Positions 8,908-17,181 of a stretch of 38,624 nucleotides of DNA are shown here, piece by piece. The notes beneath the pieces were generated by a model, which was not told the origin of the DNA, made no database searches, and was given only the letters and a program-made list of their open reading frames with translations. This stretch comes from Mycobacterium sp. D16Q13. Lineage in GTDB: Bacteria > Actinomycetota > Actinomycetes > Mycobacteriales > Mycobacteriaceae. Positions within the stretch are counted from its first letter, which is position 1. The number at the start of each line of letters is the position of its first letter. Where the stretch lies: contig NZ_MAEW01000006.1 in the NCBI RefSeq assembly GCF_002013375.1, positions 1 to 38,624 on the forward strand, written 5' to 3'. The translations under genes and the position numbers were made by a program.

Positions 8908-9492
8908 ATGGCAAACCCGCGCGCGGCCGACGAGGACTTGACCGCGAAGGCGCGCATTCGCAACACCGCACTGGATTTGTACGCCCAGTACGGTGAAGAA
9001 CGAATTTCATTGCGCGCGGTCGCATCCGAGGCCGGGGTGACACTCGGCCTGGTGCAACATCATTTCAAGACCAAGGCTGGTCTGCGCGAGGCCGTTGATC
9101 AGCTAGTCGTCGACTACCACGTCGAGGCACTGCGATCGGTCGAAGCAGAAACGGACCCGCGCAAGCTCGCCGCGGCCCGCGATGCCGCCGTCGTCGCGAT
9201 GCTCAAGGCGAACCCCCCGATCGTCAACTACGTGCGCCGGGCCGTGCTCGAGCCTTCCGAAGAGCAACTGAGCATGCTGAATGCGTTGATTCAGCTGACG
9301 CGGGACGAGGTGGCCACCCTGCGCGAGGAGGGCATGGCCCCCACCGATCGTCCCGAGTCCACTCAGGTTGTGTCCGTGATGGTTCGGCAGATGGGCGCCC
9401 TGCTGCTACAACCACTGATCGACGCGGTGTGGGACCGGCTGGAGCACGGGGACACCCCGAAACCCACGCTATCCATCAAAGTGCTCGACTAA
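8908..9492 (+). CDS. TetR-family repressor of the fadE-thiolase operon
   Basis: A 194-residue TetR regulator. The N-terminal helix-turn-helix is clear (ALDLYAQYGEERISLRAVA then EAGVTLGLVQHHFKTKAGL); the rest is the variable ligand-binding helical domain. It is transcribed away from the acyl-CoA dehydrogenase and thiolase genes, and the gap between holds a perfect 18-bp palindrome, so local repression with an acyl-CoA or lipid intermediate as inducer is the likely scheme. The operator lies about 28 bp upstream of its own -10, so autoregulation is possible but less direct. Start at 8908 is chosen for the leaderless -10. The inducer is unknown. Confidence 0.88.
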   Translation: MANPRAADEDLTAKARIRNTALDLYAQYGEERISLRAVASEAGVTLGLVQHHFKTKAGLREAVDQLVVDYHVEALRSVEAETDPRKLAAARDAAVVAMLKANPPIVNYVRRAVLEPSEEQLSMLNALIQLTRDEVATLREEGMAPTDRPESTQVVSVMVRQMGALLLQPLIDAVWDRLEHGDTPKPTLSIKVLD

Positions 9493-9509
9493 CCGCCACC
9501 GCCAGCGGT

Positions 9510-9515
9510 TACGGT
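9510..9515 (+). promoter_or_regulatory. -10 element of second TetR gene
   Basis: TACGGT, 6 nt before the GTG at 9522, within the 29-bp gap after the first TetR gene. Confidence 0.45.
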
Positions 9516-9521
9516 ACTGAC

Positions 9522-10130
9522 GTGACATCACGCAGCCCCGGCTATCGGCCCACCGATGACGAGTTACTCGACTTGGTGTTACCCGTTGTGGCCGAACAGG
9601 GTTGCGGGGCAGTCACTATGGACCAGATCGTGGCGTCCGGACAGGTGACCAAACAGACGCTCTACGCACACTTTGGCTCCAAGGACGGATTGCTCATCCG
9701 ACTCGTCGGACGCGAGGCAACGCTGATGCGCGCCATCTTCGACGACGTATCGATGCCGGAGAACGTCGACCTGAATGACCCGGCGGCGTCGCTGAGCGAT
9801 TCCCTGAAGCCATTCTTCATCCATGCCGCCACCCGCCCGCTGGGCATGCGGCTGCTGGCCGACTCCAGCGCGCCGCATGTCCCGGGATTTGATCAGCAGG
9901 TGCTCACCGATGCCGTGTCCCGGATCATGAGCATCCTCGACCTCTGGGAACCGGTGCATGACGAGGCCGAGACGCACCGGCGCCTGCTGCTGGCGACCAT
10001 GAGCGCGCAAGCCATCAGATCGGGAGTTTTGACCGCCATCGCTCACCACATCGACCCCGAGGTTTCGGTACGCACCTGCGCGGCATACATCGTCGCCGGC
10101 ATCAGCGCCGCCTATCCGGAGCCCACCTAA
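9522..10130 (+). CDS. TetR-family transcriptional regulator
   Basis: A 202-residue TetR protein with a standard DNA-binding domain: TDDELLDLVLPVVAEQGCGA, then MDQIVASGQVTKQTLYAHF and GSKDGLLIRLV. The C-terminal part (SLKPFFIHAATRPLGMRLLADS) resembles the TetR_C domain of the AefR-like group. The GTG start at 9522 follows TACGGT by 6 nt; a longer frame upstream overlaps the first TetR gene and is a shadow. No palindrome was seen next to it. It could regulate the carotenoid oxygenase gene 94 bp downstream on the same strand, but nothing in the sequence proves it. Confidence 0.85.
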   Translation: MTSRSPGYRPTDDELLDLVLPVVAEQGCGAVTMDQIVASGQVTKQTLYAHFGSKDGLLIRLVGREATLMRAIFDDVSMPENVDLNDPAASLSDSLKPFFIHAATRPLGMRLLADSSAPHVPGFDQQVLTDAVSRIMSILDLWEPVHDEAETHRRLLLATMSAQAIRSGVLTAIAHHIDPEVSVRTCAAYIVAGISAAYPEPT

Positions 10131-10209
10131 CCCACATCCCTCTCGCGGCGCGCCACCGAATTTGGCTCTTGCCATACCCATTCATGCGGTCTACCGTCGA
10201 GCTTGACTC

Positions 10210-10215
10210 TATGTT
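10210..10215 (+). promoter_or_regulatory. possible -10 of carotenoid oxygenase gene
   Basis: TATGTT, 9 nt before ATG 10225 and 12 nt before the adjacent ATG 10228, leaving a leader of only a few nucleotides. No strong -35 at the right distance. Confidence 0.35.
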
Positions 10216-10224
10216 CTAGCTTCG

Positions 10225-11727
10225 ATGATGCAGCCAAAGGATGTTGACATGGATATAGATCTGCTTGCCGACGAGCATGTGCTCCCGGTCGATCGGGAGA
10301 CAACAGCGACCGCCCTGCGGGTGACCGGTGAGATACCGAAATTCCTGAACGGCCGTTACGTACGTACCGGCCCCAATCCGCTTCCCGGGCAATACGACCC
10401 CGACAACTACTCGGTGTTCGGCCTGACCGGCGATGGCATGGTGCACGGAGTGCGGCTGCGCGATGGCCGCGCCGAGTGGTATCGCAGCCGGTGGGTGCGC
10501 ACACCGAAGGTGTCCAGACTGCTCGGCGAGAAGCCGAAGCCGGCCAACTATCGCGCCGGTATAACCACCGTGTCCCCGCAGACGAATGTGTACGGCTTCG
10601 CCGGCAAGACGATCGTCAGCGCCGAGGGCGGTCTCGCGCCTTACGAGTTGAACGATGAATTGGAGACCGTCGGAACCTGCGATTTCGGCCGAACACTGGA
10701 GGGCGGATACACCGGACATCCCAAGCTGGATCCGGTGACCGGCGAGTTACACGCTGTGACCTACCAACTCGTCGGGCCCGCGGTGGCGCGCTATGTGGTC
10801 ATCGATCCCCACGGCACGGTGCGCAAGAGCGTGCCGCTCGACGTGCCAGGCAGGCCATTACTGCACGACATCGCCCTGAGCGAGAACTACGTGATGATCT
10901 TCGACTGCCCGCTGGTGATCGACCTCAGCTTGCTGACCCGCCGTATCGCACCGCCACTCATCGGCCGCATAGCCGCCGTGCTGTTGACCCGGTTCGAGCC
11001 GCCCGCTTTGTTCGGTCCGGTGATGGCCCGGGCGACCCTGCCCAAGACGGCGGAGGTGCCGCTGCAGTGGAGGAGCGCGCATCCGAGCCGCATTGGAGTG
11101 ATCCCGCGCCGGGGACCGGCAACGATTCGCTGGTTCGACATCGAACCGTGCTACGTGTTCCACACCCTCAACGCCCACGAGGAGAACGGCACCATCGTGG
11201 TCGACGCCTGCCGAATCACCGGCCCCGACCACGATGCGAAGTACGAGATCGCAAATGTGTTCGATTCCGGGAGGCCACGCCTGCATCGGTGGGAAATCGA
11301 CCTTGTCACAGGGGTAGTGAAGGAGTCATGGACGGACGAACGCCTCCAGGAATTCCCGATGGTCGACCCGCGCCGGGTCAGCCTGCCGCACCGGTATGGA
11401 TTCACCACGAGCGTCGGCGACACCGATATCGACACCCTGCAAAGCCTCGATGACGCCCGTGCCTCACTGATTCGCTATGACCTCACCAACGGCGGCACCA
11501 CCGAACACAAGCTGGAGGCCGGTCACATACCGGGCGAGTTCCCCCCCGTGCCCCGCTCCGAGGACGCCGAGGAAGGCGACGGGGTGCTCATCGGATATGA
11601 ATACGATCGCGGTACCCGGCTGAGCAATATGTTGATCCTCGACGCTCAGTCGATGGAAAAACTTGCCACCATTCATCTTCCAGCACGGATACCGTTTCAG
11701 TTCCACGGCAACTGGATCCCGGCCTAA
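10225..11727 (+). CDS. carotenoid cleavage oxygenase family protein
   Basis: A 500-residue non-haem iron dioxygenase of the retinal pigment epithelial protein/carotenoid oxygenase family. The four iron-binding His are all present in typical contexts: His165 (TGHPKLDP), His214 (LLHDIALSE), His313 (VFHTLNAHEE) and His494 (FQFHGNWIPA, at the very C-terminus). The N-terminal NGRYVRTGPNP and GDGMVHGVRL are family hallmarks. It would cleave a double bond in a carotenoid, apocarotenoid or stilbene; mycobacteria have related proteins (Rv0654, Rv0913c). Either of two adjacent ATG codons may be used. Its stop overlaps the convergent MarR gene by 4 bp. Confidence 0.9.
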   Translation: MMQPKDVDMDIDLLADEHVLPVDRETTATALRVTGEIPKFLNGRYVRTGPNPLPGQYDPDNYSVFGLTGDGMVHGVRLRDGRAEWYRSRWVRTPKVSRLLGEKPKPANYRAGITTVSPQTNVYGFAGKTIVSAEGGLAPYELNDELETVGTCDFGRTLEGGYTGHPKLDPVTGELHAVTYQLVGPAVARYVVIDPHGTVRKSVPLDVPGRPLLHDIALSENYVMIFDCPLVIDLSLLTRRIAPPLIGRIAAVLLTRFEPPALFGPVMARATLPKTAEVPLQWRSAHPSRIGVIPRRGPATIRWFDIEPCYVFHTLNAHEENGTIVVDACRITGPDHDAKYEIANVFDSGRPRLHRWEIDLVTGVVKESWTDERLQEFPMVDPRRVSLPHRYGFTTSVGDTDIDTLQSLDDARASLIRYDLTNGGTTEHKLEAGHIPGEFPPVPRSEDAEEGDGVLIGYEYDRGTRLSNMLILDAQSMEKLATIHLPARIPFQFHGNWIPA

Positions 11728-12236
11728 CCGCCCTTGGCCACGATCCGCACCCCGTCCCTGCCCGCCGCCAGCAGATCCTGCAGTACCTTCTCGACAACCT
11801 GCAGATCGGCATTGCTGTAGCGCCGCAGGAAGTCGCGCACGCCGCGCTCCATCTCCTCGTGCAGCCGGCTGTGCACATCGACGACAGTGCGCCCGTCGTC
11901 GGTCAGAATGAGCTCGATCTCCTTGCGGTTACCAGGAATCGGCGCACGTTGGACCAAGCCCGCGTCCACCAGGCGCTGCACATGCTTGGACACGGTGCCC
12001 TTGAGCTGACCCGAGCGCGCGGCCAGGCCCACCACACTGACCGGCCCGTCGGCGATCGCCGCCAACAGATGTAACGACAGCGTCGGCAGTGTCCTGATGA
12101 GGTGTTCCATCCGGCGCGGGAGCCGCTCGGCCAGGAAATCGCGCTCGGCATCCGAATCCTCGTCCGGGTCGAACTTGTCCCCCACCGCGCCCACCAGGCT
12201 GTTGATGCTGCCGATCAACGCCGACTTGGTTTTCAT
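11724..12236 (-). CDS. MarR-family repressor
   Basis: A 170-residue MarR-type regulator: helix bundle (ERLPRRMEHLIRTLPTLSLHLL), winged helix with VSVVGLAARSGQLKGTVSKHVQRLVDAGLV, wing RAPIPGNRKEIELILTDDG and C-terminal dimerisation helices. It is divergent from a quinone oxidoreductase gene and the 91-bp gap carries TGGTTTC/GAAACCA palindromes, one spanning its own start codon, so it probably represses both itself and the reductase. The start at 12236 is preferred because CAATAT lies 7 nt upstream; ATG 12245 is the alternative. MarR proteins of this layout commonly sense oxidants, quinones or phenols, which fits the neighbour. Confidence 0.88.
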   Translation of the reverse strand: MKTKSALIGSINSLVGAVGDKFDPDEDSDAERDFLAERLPRRMEHLIRTLPTLSLHLLAAIADGPVSVVGLAARSGQLKGTVSKHVQRLVDAGLVQRAPIPGNRKEIELILTDDGRTVVDVHSRLHEEMERGVRDFLRRYSNADLQVVEKVLQDLLAAGRDGVRIVAKGG

Positions 12237-12245
12237 GGAAACCAT
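12228..12245. promoter_or_regulatory. operator half-palindrome over the marR start
   Basis: GGTTT-TCATGG-AAACC (12228-12243) with flanking AT, sharing the TTTC/GAAACCAT elements of the main operator at 12282-12313. It covers the start codon of the MarR gene and its expected transcript start, a position suited to autorepression. Confidence 0.5.
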
Positions 12246-12281
12246 ATTGCCATCCGGCGGCTCCCGCCGTACATTGTTTGT

Positions 12282-12313
12282 ATGGTTTCAGTGGAAACCA
12301 TTTCCACAGAAAC
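12282..12313. promoter_or_regulatory. nested palindromic MarR operator
   Basis: Three interlocking inverted repeats. ATGGTTTC-AGTG-GAAACCAT (12282-12301) is perfect; TGGAAA-CCA-TTTCCA (12292-12306) is perfect; and 12285-12313 forms a 29-bp palindrome with 13-bp arms, one mismatch and a CCA centre. It lies just before the Shine-Dalgarno sequence of the quinone oxidoreductase gene, where a bound MarR dimer, or two, would block transcription. Confidence 0.72.
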
Positions 12314-12327
12314 TTGAGGAGCACGCC

Positions 12328-13305
12328 ATGAAGGCAGCAGTCGTGCACACGTGGGGACAGCAGCCCGCCTACACCGACTTCCCCGACCCCCAGGCGCCCG
12401 AAGGCGCCGAGATCGCCACCGTGGAGGCATCGGCCCTGACCAACCTGACCCGCGCCGTCATCTCCGGAAAGCACTACAGCAGCAAGGAAATCACCCTTCC
12501 GGCGATTGCCGGTGTCGACGGTGTCGCCCGGCTGGCCAGCGGCAAGCGGGTGTACACCGGGTCTATCGCGCCGCACGGCCTGATGGCCGAGCGCACCGTC
12601 GTGTACCCAGCCGGCGCCGTCGAGGTGCCCGAGCACGTCGATTCGGTGACCGCCGCCGCGATACCCAATCCCGGAATATCGGCCTGGTTGGCCCTGTCCT
12701 ATGGCGCCTCGGTGCAGTCCGGCCAGCATGTGCTGGTGCTGGGAGCCACCGGAGTGACCGGCTCGGTGGCGGTGCAGCTGGCGAAATCGGTGTTCGGCGC
12801 CGCGCACGTGACGGTCGCCGGCCGCAGCGCCGAACGGCTGGCCTGGCTGCGCACCGTAGGGGCTGACGATGTCATCACGCTGGGCAGCGACGACCTCGCC
12901 GAGGCCATCACCGCGCGACACGCGGCGCGCCCGTTCGACGCGGTGCTGGACTACCTGTGGGGCTCCCCCGCCGAACAAACCCTCAACGCGCTGGCCGCCA
13001 GCCACCCGTCGGCACACTTCCACGCCACCCGCTTCGTTCAGATCGGCGCGATGACCGGAGAGACCGTCAGCGTCAGCGCCTCCACGCTGCGCAGCACCGG
13101 CATCATCCTTTCCGGTGTCGGGATCGGCAGTGTGCCGTCCGAGGCCTTGCTGCGCGCACGCTCCGAGGCCCTGCCGAAGCTGTTCTCCATGGTCGACAGC
13201 GGAGACCTACAGCTGCAGACGCTGGCCCGGCCGCTGGCCGATATCGAAACCGTCTGGGCGGCAAAGGAGCCGTCCGGGGTGCGCGTGGTGGTCACCCCCC
13301 AGTAA
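12328..13305 (+). CDS. zinc-independent quinone oxidoreductase (MDR superfamily)
   Basis: A 325-residue medium-chain reductase without the catalytic zinc Cys/His set, as in NADPH:quinone reductases. The N-terminal GroES-like part is followed by the cofactor motif VLGATGVTGSVAVQLAK and a NADPH-type GRSAERL turn. It would reduce a quinone or enone using NADPH. The ATG is preceded by TTGAGGAGCACGCC, a good ribosome binding site, so this transcript has a leader. Expression is probably controlled by the divergent MarR through the nested palindrome that ends 14 bp before the ATG. The natural inducer and substrate are unknown, but quinone or electrophile stress is the reasonable guess. Confidence 0.85.
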   Translation: MKAAVVHTWGQQPAYTDFPDPQAPEGAEIATVEASALTNLTRAVISGKHYSSKEITLPAIAGVDGVARLASGKRVYTGSIAPHGLMAERTVVYPAGAVEVPEHVDSVTAAAIPNPGISAWLALSYGASVQSGQHVLVLGATGVTGSVAVQLAKSVFGAAHVTVAGRSAERLAWLRTVGADDVITLGSDDLAEAITARHAARPFDAVLDYLWGSPAEQTLNALAASHPSAHFHATRFVQIGAMTGETVSVSASTLRSTGIILSGVGIGSVPSEALLRARSEALPKLFSMVDSGDLQLQTLARPLADIETVWAAKEPSGVRVVVTPQ

Positions 13306-13356
13306 CCTGCCGGTCGCCTATTTCCGGTTTTCCCGCGCGCCATTCGATGGCACGGT

Positions 13357-15846
13357 ATGGACATGACGCACTCCGCCGAGCTTGACCATGACGAGCACTC
13401 CCGCACCGGCCTGAATGCCGACACCCTGCAGAGAGCCATCATCGATCATCTGCGGTACTCGATTGGGCGTCCGGCGAGCGTGCTCACGCCCGCGCACTAC
13501 TACCGCGCCCTGGCACTCGCGGTCCGAGATCGCATGCAGCAGCGCTGGATTGCCAGCATGCAGACCTATCTGGATCTGAGCCGCAAGGTGGCGGTGTATC
13601 TGTCGGCGGAGTTCCTGATGGGGCCGCAGCTGGGCAACAACCTGCTCAACCTGCAGATCGAGCAGCAGGCTCGCGATGCCCTCTCGGCGTTAGGCCAGGA
13701 CCTTGACGAGGTGCTCGAGTGCGAGGAAGAGCCGGGTCTGGGTAACGGCGGCCTGGGCCGGCTGGCGGCCTGCTACATGGACTCGCTGGCCACCCTGGAT
13801 CGTCCGGCAATCGGCTACGGCATCCGGTACGAGTACGGGATCTTCGACCAGGAGATCCGCGATGGGTGGCAGGTCGAGAAGACCGACAACTGGCTGGACA
13901 ACGGAAACCCCTGGGAAATCGCCAAACCCGATCTCAACTTCCTCGTCGGCTGGGGTGGCCACACCGAGCAGTATCTGGATGAGGACGGAAACTTCCGGGC
14001 GCGCTGGATCCCGCAGCGCTTCCTCAAGGGCATTCCGTACGACACGCCCATCCAGGGCTACGGCGTGAACACCTGCAACACCCTGACGCTGTGGAGCGCC
14101 CGCGCGGTGCAGTCGTTTGAGCTGGACGCCTTCAACGCCGGCGACTACTACAAGGCCGTCGAGGACGAGGTGTCCTCCGAAACCGTCACCAAGGTGCTCT
14201 ACCCCAATGACGAGCCCGAGGCCGGTAAGCGGCTGCGGCTGCTGCAGCAGCACTTCTTCGTCTCCTGCTCACTGCAGCGCGTGCTGCACATCCTGGAGGA
14301 TGTGGCTGAGCGCCCCGTCAACGAGCTGGCCGAACAATTCGCCTTGCAGCTCAACGACACTCACCCGTCCATCGGTGTCGCGGAGTTGATGCGGCTGCTG
14401 CTCGACGAGCGCGCCCTGGGCTGGGACGAGGCCTGGGAGATCACCGTGGCGGCCTTCGGATACACCAACCACACCCTGCTGCCCGAGGCCCTCGAGACGT
14501 GGCCGCTGGGACTGTTCGCCGAGTCGCTGCCGCGGCACCTGGAGATCATCTACGAGATCAACCGCCGGTTCCTGGACGAGGTCCGGTCGCGCTTCCCCGG
14601 TGACGACGCGCGGGTACGGCGTATGTCGCTCATCGGCGAAGAGGGCGGCAAGAGTGTGCGGATGGCGCACCTGGCCACCGTCGGCAGCCACGCCATCAAC
14701 GGTGTGGCCGCACTGCATTCGGAGCTGCTCAAAGAGAGCGTGCTCAAGGACTTCTACGAGCTGTGGCCCGAGCGGTTCAGCAACAAGACCAACGGGGTGA
14801 CGCCGCGCCGGTTCCTGGCGCTGGCCAATCCGGGCCTGCGAGAGCTACTCGACGACGCTATCGGCGAGGGCTGGGTGGCGGATCTGACCCGGCTGCGCGA
14901 GCTGGAGCCCTACGCCGAGGACTCGTCCTTCCGGATGCAGTGGCGAGAGGTCAAGCGCCTCAACAAGGCCCGGCTCGCCGAGTATGTGCTCGCGAGCGTC
15001 GGGGTGGATCTGGACCCCACCTGGATGTTCGACATCCAGGTCAAGCGAATCCACGAGTACAAGCGCCAGCACCTCAACGTGCTGCACATCGTGACGCTGT
15101 ACCACCGGCTCAAGCAGAATCCGGATCTGCGGATCGCACCACGCGCCTTCATTTTCGGTGGTAAGGCCGCGCCCGGATACTTCATGGCCAAGCGGATCAT
15201 CAAGCTCATCAACGCGGTCGCCGAGACCGTCAACAACGACCCGCACGTCAGCCAGTTCCTGCAGGTGGCGTTCCTGCCGAACTTCAATGTCAAGAGCGCG
15301 CACCTGATCTACCCGGCCGCCGATCTGTCCGAACAGATTTCGACGGCGGGCAAGGAGGCGTCGGGCACCGGGAACATGAAGTTCATGCTCAACGGGGCAC
15401 TTACCATCGGCACGCTGGACGGCGCCAACGTCGAGATGCTCGAGGAGGCCGGGGCCGAGAACTTCTTCCTGTTCGGGCTCACGGTCGATGAGGTACAGCG
15501 CCTGGTGCACGAAGGATACCGGCCCGAGGACTTCGTCGGGCTCAATGAAGAACTCCGCACCGTGCTGGATCTGATTGCCGGCGGCCACTTCTCGGGTGGA
15601 GATCCGGCGGTGTTCGCACCGATCGTGGACTCGCTGCGCGGTCACGACCCGTTCCTGGTGCTGGCCGACTACTCCTCGTACATCGAGTGCCAGGAGCGGG
15701 TGTCGCAGGCCTGGCACGACGTGACGGCGTGGACGCGGATGTCGATCCTGAACACCGCGCGCGGCGGCAAGTTCTCCTCGGACCGCGCCATCGCCGAGTA
15801 CTGCGACGAGATCTGGGGTGTGCAACCCGTCACCGTGCAGGTGTAG
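13357..15846 (+). CDS. glgP: glycogen/alpha-glucan phosphorylase
   Basis: An 829-residue phosphorylase of the GT35 family, full length for bacterial GlgP. It releases glucose-1-phosphate from alpha-1,4-glucan using pyridoxal phosphate. The cofactor lysine is Lys675 in EASGTGNMKF; other marks are ECEEEPGLGNGGLGRLAACY, QLNDTHPSIGVAELMR and VKRIHEYKRQHLN. The N-terminus lacks the eukaryotic regulatory phosphorylation segment. ATG 13357 is used; ATG 13363 is an alternative. It lies 51 bp after the quinone reductase gene on the same strand with no obvious terminator, so some read-through is possible, but no other glycogen gene is nearby. Confidence 0.95.
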   Translation: MDMTHSAELDHDEHSRTGLNADTLQRAIIDHLRYSIGRPASVLTPAHYYRALALAVRDRMQQRWIASMQTYLDLSRKVAVYLSAEFLMGPQLGNNLLNLQIEQQARDALSALGQDLDEVLECEEEPGLGNGGLGRLAACYMDSLATLDRPAIGYGIRYEYGIFDQEIRDGWQVEKTDNWLDNGNPWEIAKPDLNFLVGWGGHTEQYLDEDGNFRARWIPQRFLKGIPYDTPIQGYGVNTCNTLTLWSARAVQSFELDAFNAGDYYKAVEDEVSSETVTKVLYPNDEPEAGKRLRLLQQHFFVSCSLQRVLHILEDVAERPVNELAEQFALQLNDTHPSIGVAELMRLLLDERALGWDEAWEITVAAFGYTNHTLLPEALETWPLGLFAESLPRHLEIIYEINRRFLDEVRSRFPGDDARVRRMSLIGEEGGKSVRMAHLATVGSHAINGVAALHSELLKESVLKDFYELWPERFSNKTNGVTPRRFLALANPGLRELLDDAIGEGWVADLTRLRELEPYAEDSSFRMQWREVKRLNKARLAEYVLASVGVDLDPTWMFDIQVKRIHEYKRQHLNVLHIVTLYHRLKQNPDLRIAPRAFIFGGKAAPGYFMAKRIIKLINAVAETVNNDPHVSQFLQVAFLPNFNVKSAHLIYPAADLSEQISTAGKEASGTGNMKFMLNGALTIGTLDGANVEMLEEAGAENFFLFGLTVDEVQRLVHEGYRPEDFVGLNEELRTVLDLIAGGHFSGGDPAVFAPIVDSLRGHDPFLVLADYSSYIECQERVSQAWHDVTAWTRMSILNTARGGKFSSDRAIAEYCDEIWGVQPVTVQV

Positions 15847-15870
15847 CCACTCCCCGGATATACACCTTGG

Positions 15871-15898
15871 CACATCATATGCATGTGCATATGATGTG
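15871..15898. promoter_or_regulatory. perfect 28-bp palindrome, putative operator
   Basis: Arms CACATCATATGCA and TGCATATGATGTG, 13 bp each with no mismatch, around a TG centre. The right arm contains TATGAT, the -10 of the gene starting at 15902, so a bound dimer would block RNA polymerase. It is not a good terminator for glgP: no U-tract follows on either strand and the stem is AT-rich. No regulator gene is adjacent, so the cognate factor is encoded elsewhere. Confidence 0.75.
15890..15895 (+). promoter_or_regulatory. -10 element inside the 28-bp palindrome
   Basis: TATGAT, five of six to consensus, 6 nt before ATG 15902; leaderless arrangement. Because the site is symmetric the same hexamer also exists on the minus strand in the left arm. 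Confidence 0.6.
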
Positions 15899-15901
15899 TA
15901 C

Positions 15902-16528
15902 ATGAACACGCAATCTGATCTTCATGCCGCGCACAGAACGGCGGTATTGGCATCTGCCGATATCGTCTCGACCATCACCGTGGATGACCTGCGACGCCCC
16001 ACCCCGTGCACCGGGTGGACGCTGGCCGACCTGCTGGCTCACATGACCGTCCAACATCGCGGTTTCGCGGCCGCCGCTCGGAGTGCCGGCGGCGACCCGA
16101 CCATCTGGAATCCCGATACCGTCGCCGACGCGGTGATGGCCGATCCCGCGGGCGTCTATCGCGCCGCCGTGGACGATGTACTGGATGCGTTTGCCGCCGA
16201 CGGGGTGCTGGAGGCGATGTTCGCGCTGCCCGAATTCGGCGCCGAGGCTTCATTTCCCGGCTCGATGGCCATCGGCTTCCACTTCATCGACTACGTGGTG
16301 CACGGGTGGGATGCGGCGCGCAGCATCGATGCTCCGTTCGCTCTTCCCGACGACGTGATCGCCGCAGCGGTTCCGATCGCGTTCGGTGTGCCCGACGGCG
16401 ACTTCCGGACGGCCGAGGGCTCCCCGTTCGCGCGGGCGCTCGACGAAGTCGACGGTGAGCACGACATCGACCGCATCCTGCGCCACCTCGGGCGCGCGCC
16501 GGATTGGGCCCCTACTGTGGTGGCGTGA
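15902..16528 (+). CDS. TIGR03086/DinB-like metal-binding protein
   Basis: A 208-residue protein of the actinobacterial TIGR03086 type, related to the DinB/mycothiol-dependent maleylpyruvate isomerase N-terminal fold. The N-terminal PCTGWTLADLLAHMTVQHRGF motif and the later FHFIDYVVHGWD motif supply the His residues expected to bind metal. Members are often thiol-dependent transferases or isomerases using mycothiol, but the substrate here is not known. The ATG at 15902 is fixed by the -10 in the 28-bp palindrome; a longer frame upstream runs through glgP and the operator. Its stop overlaps the GTG of the next gene by 4 nt. Confidence 0.78.
   Translation: MNTQSDLHAAHRTAVLASADIVSTITVDDLRRPTPCTGWTLADLLAHMTVQHRGFAAAARSAGGDPTIWNPDTVADAVMADPAGVYRAAVDDVLDAFAADGVLEAMFALPEFGAEASFPGSMAIGFHFIDYVVHGWDAARSIDAPFALPDDVIAAAVPIAFGVPDGDFRTAEGSPFARALDEVDGEHDIDRILRHLGRAPDWAPTVVA
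16513..16518 (+). promoter_or_regulatory. internal -10 for isochorismatase-like gene
   Basis: TACTGT, 6 nt before GTG 16525, inside the 3' end of the upstream gene. It would give the downstream gene its own leaderless transcript independent of the 28-bp operator. Confidence 0.45.
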
Positions 16529-17181
16529 CAAGCTTCATCGCCCCCGAATGGGACAGCTCAGCCCTGGTGGTCATCGATGTGCAGACGGAGTTCGTCTCCG
16601 GCGCCATGACGGTACCGGGAACCGCTGACCGGATACCCGCGCTCGGTCGGCTGATCGCGGCGTTCCGCACGGCCGGCCGGCCCATCGTGCACGTGGTGCG
16701 GCTCTACGTTCCGGGCGGCACCGACACCGATTTGCCGCGTCGCGCAGAGATTCTCGCCGGACGCGAGGTCGCCGCACCGGGTAGTGACGGTGCGCAGATC
16801 CCGGCCGAGCTGCTGCCGCACGGTGAGCGGCTTGATTCAGAGCTGCTGTTGGCGGGCGGGTTCCAGCAGATCGGTCCCGCGGAGCACATTCTGTTCAAAC
16901 CGCGCTGGAGCGCCTTTCACCGGACCGACTTGGAGGAACACCTGCACGCGCGGGGCGTCACCACGGTGGTGGTGGCGGGCTGCAACCTGCCGAACTGCCC
17001 GCGCGCCACCCTGTTCGATGCCTCTGAGCGGGACTACCGCGCGGTGATCGTCCAGGACGCCACCTCGCAAGTCACCCCGGAGCGGTTGCACGATCTCACG
17101 CTCATCGGGGTGAACGTGTCCGATGTGGCATCGGTGGAACAGGAGCTGGCGCACTCAGGAGAATCCGTCGATCTGGGATAG
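16525..17181 (+). CDS. isochorismatase-like cysteine hydrolase
   Basis: A 218-residue cysteine hydrolase with the family triad visible: Asp18 (VVIDVQTEF), Lys125 (HILFKPRWSAF) and Cys158 (CNLPNCPRATLFDA). These enzymes hydrolyse amide or vinyl-ether bonds in small molecules such as nicotinamide, N-carbamoyl compounds or isochorismate; the exact substrate is not predictable. GTG 16525 is chosen because it overlaps the preceding stop (GTGA) and follows TACTGT by 6 nt. The gene is probably co-transcribed with the TIGR03086 gene. The 3' end overlaps the convergent acyl-CoA dehydrogenase coding region by 27 bp. Confidence 0.82.
   Translation: MTSFIAPEWDSSALVVIDVQTEFVSGAMTVPGTADRIPALGRLIAAFRTAGRPIVHVVRLYVPGGTDTDLPRRAEILAGREVAAPGSDGAQIPAELLPHGERLDSELLLAGGFQQIGPAEHILFKPRWSAFHRTDLEEHLHARGVTTVVVAGCNLPNCPRATLFDASERDYRAVIVQDATSQVTPERLHDLTLIGVNVSDVASVEQELAHSGESVDLG

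Noticed and set aside
15871..15898. 28-bp palindrome as a glgP terminator
   Set aside because: AT-rich stem, no U-tract on either strand, and its right arm contains a good -10 at leaderless distance; an operator is the better reading.
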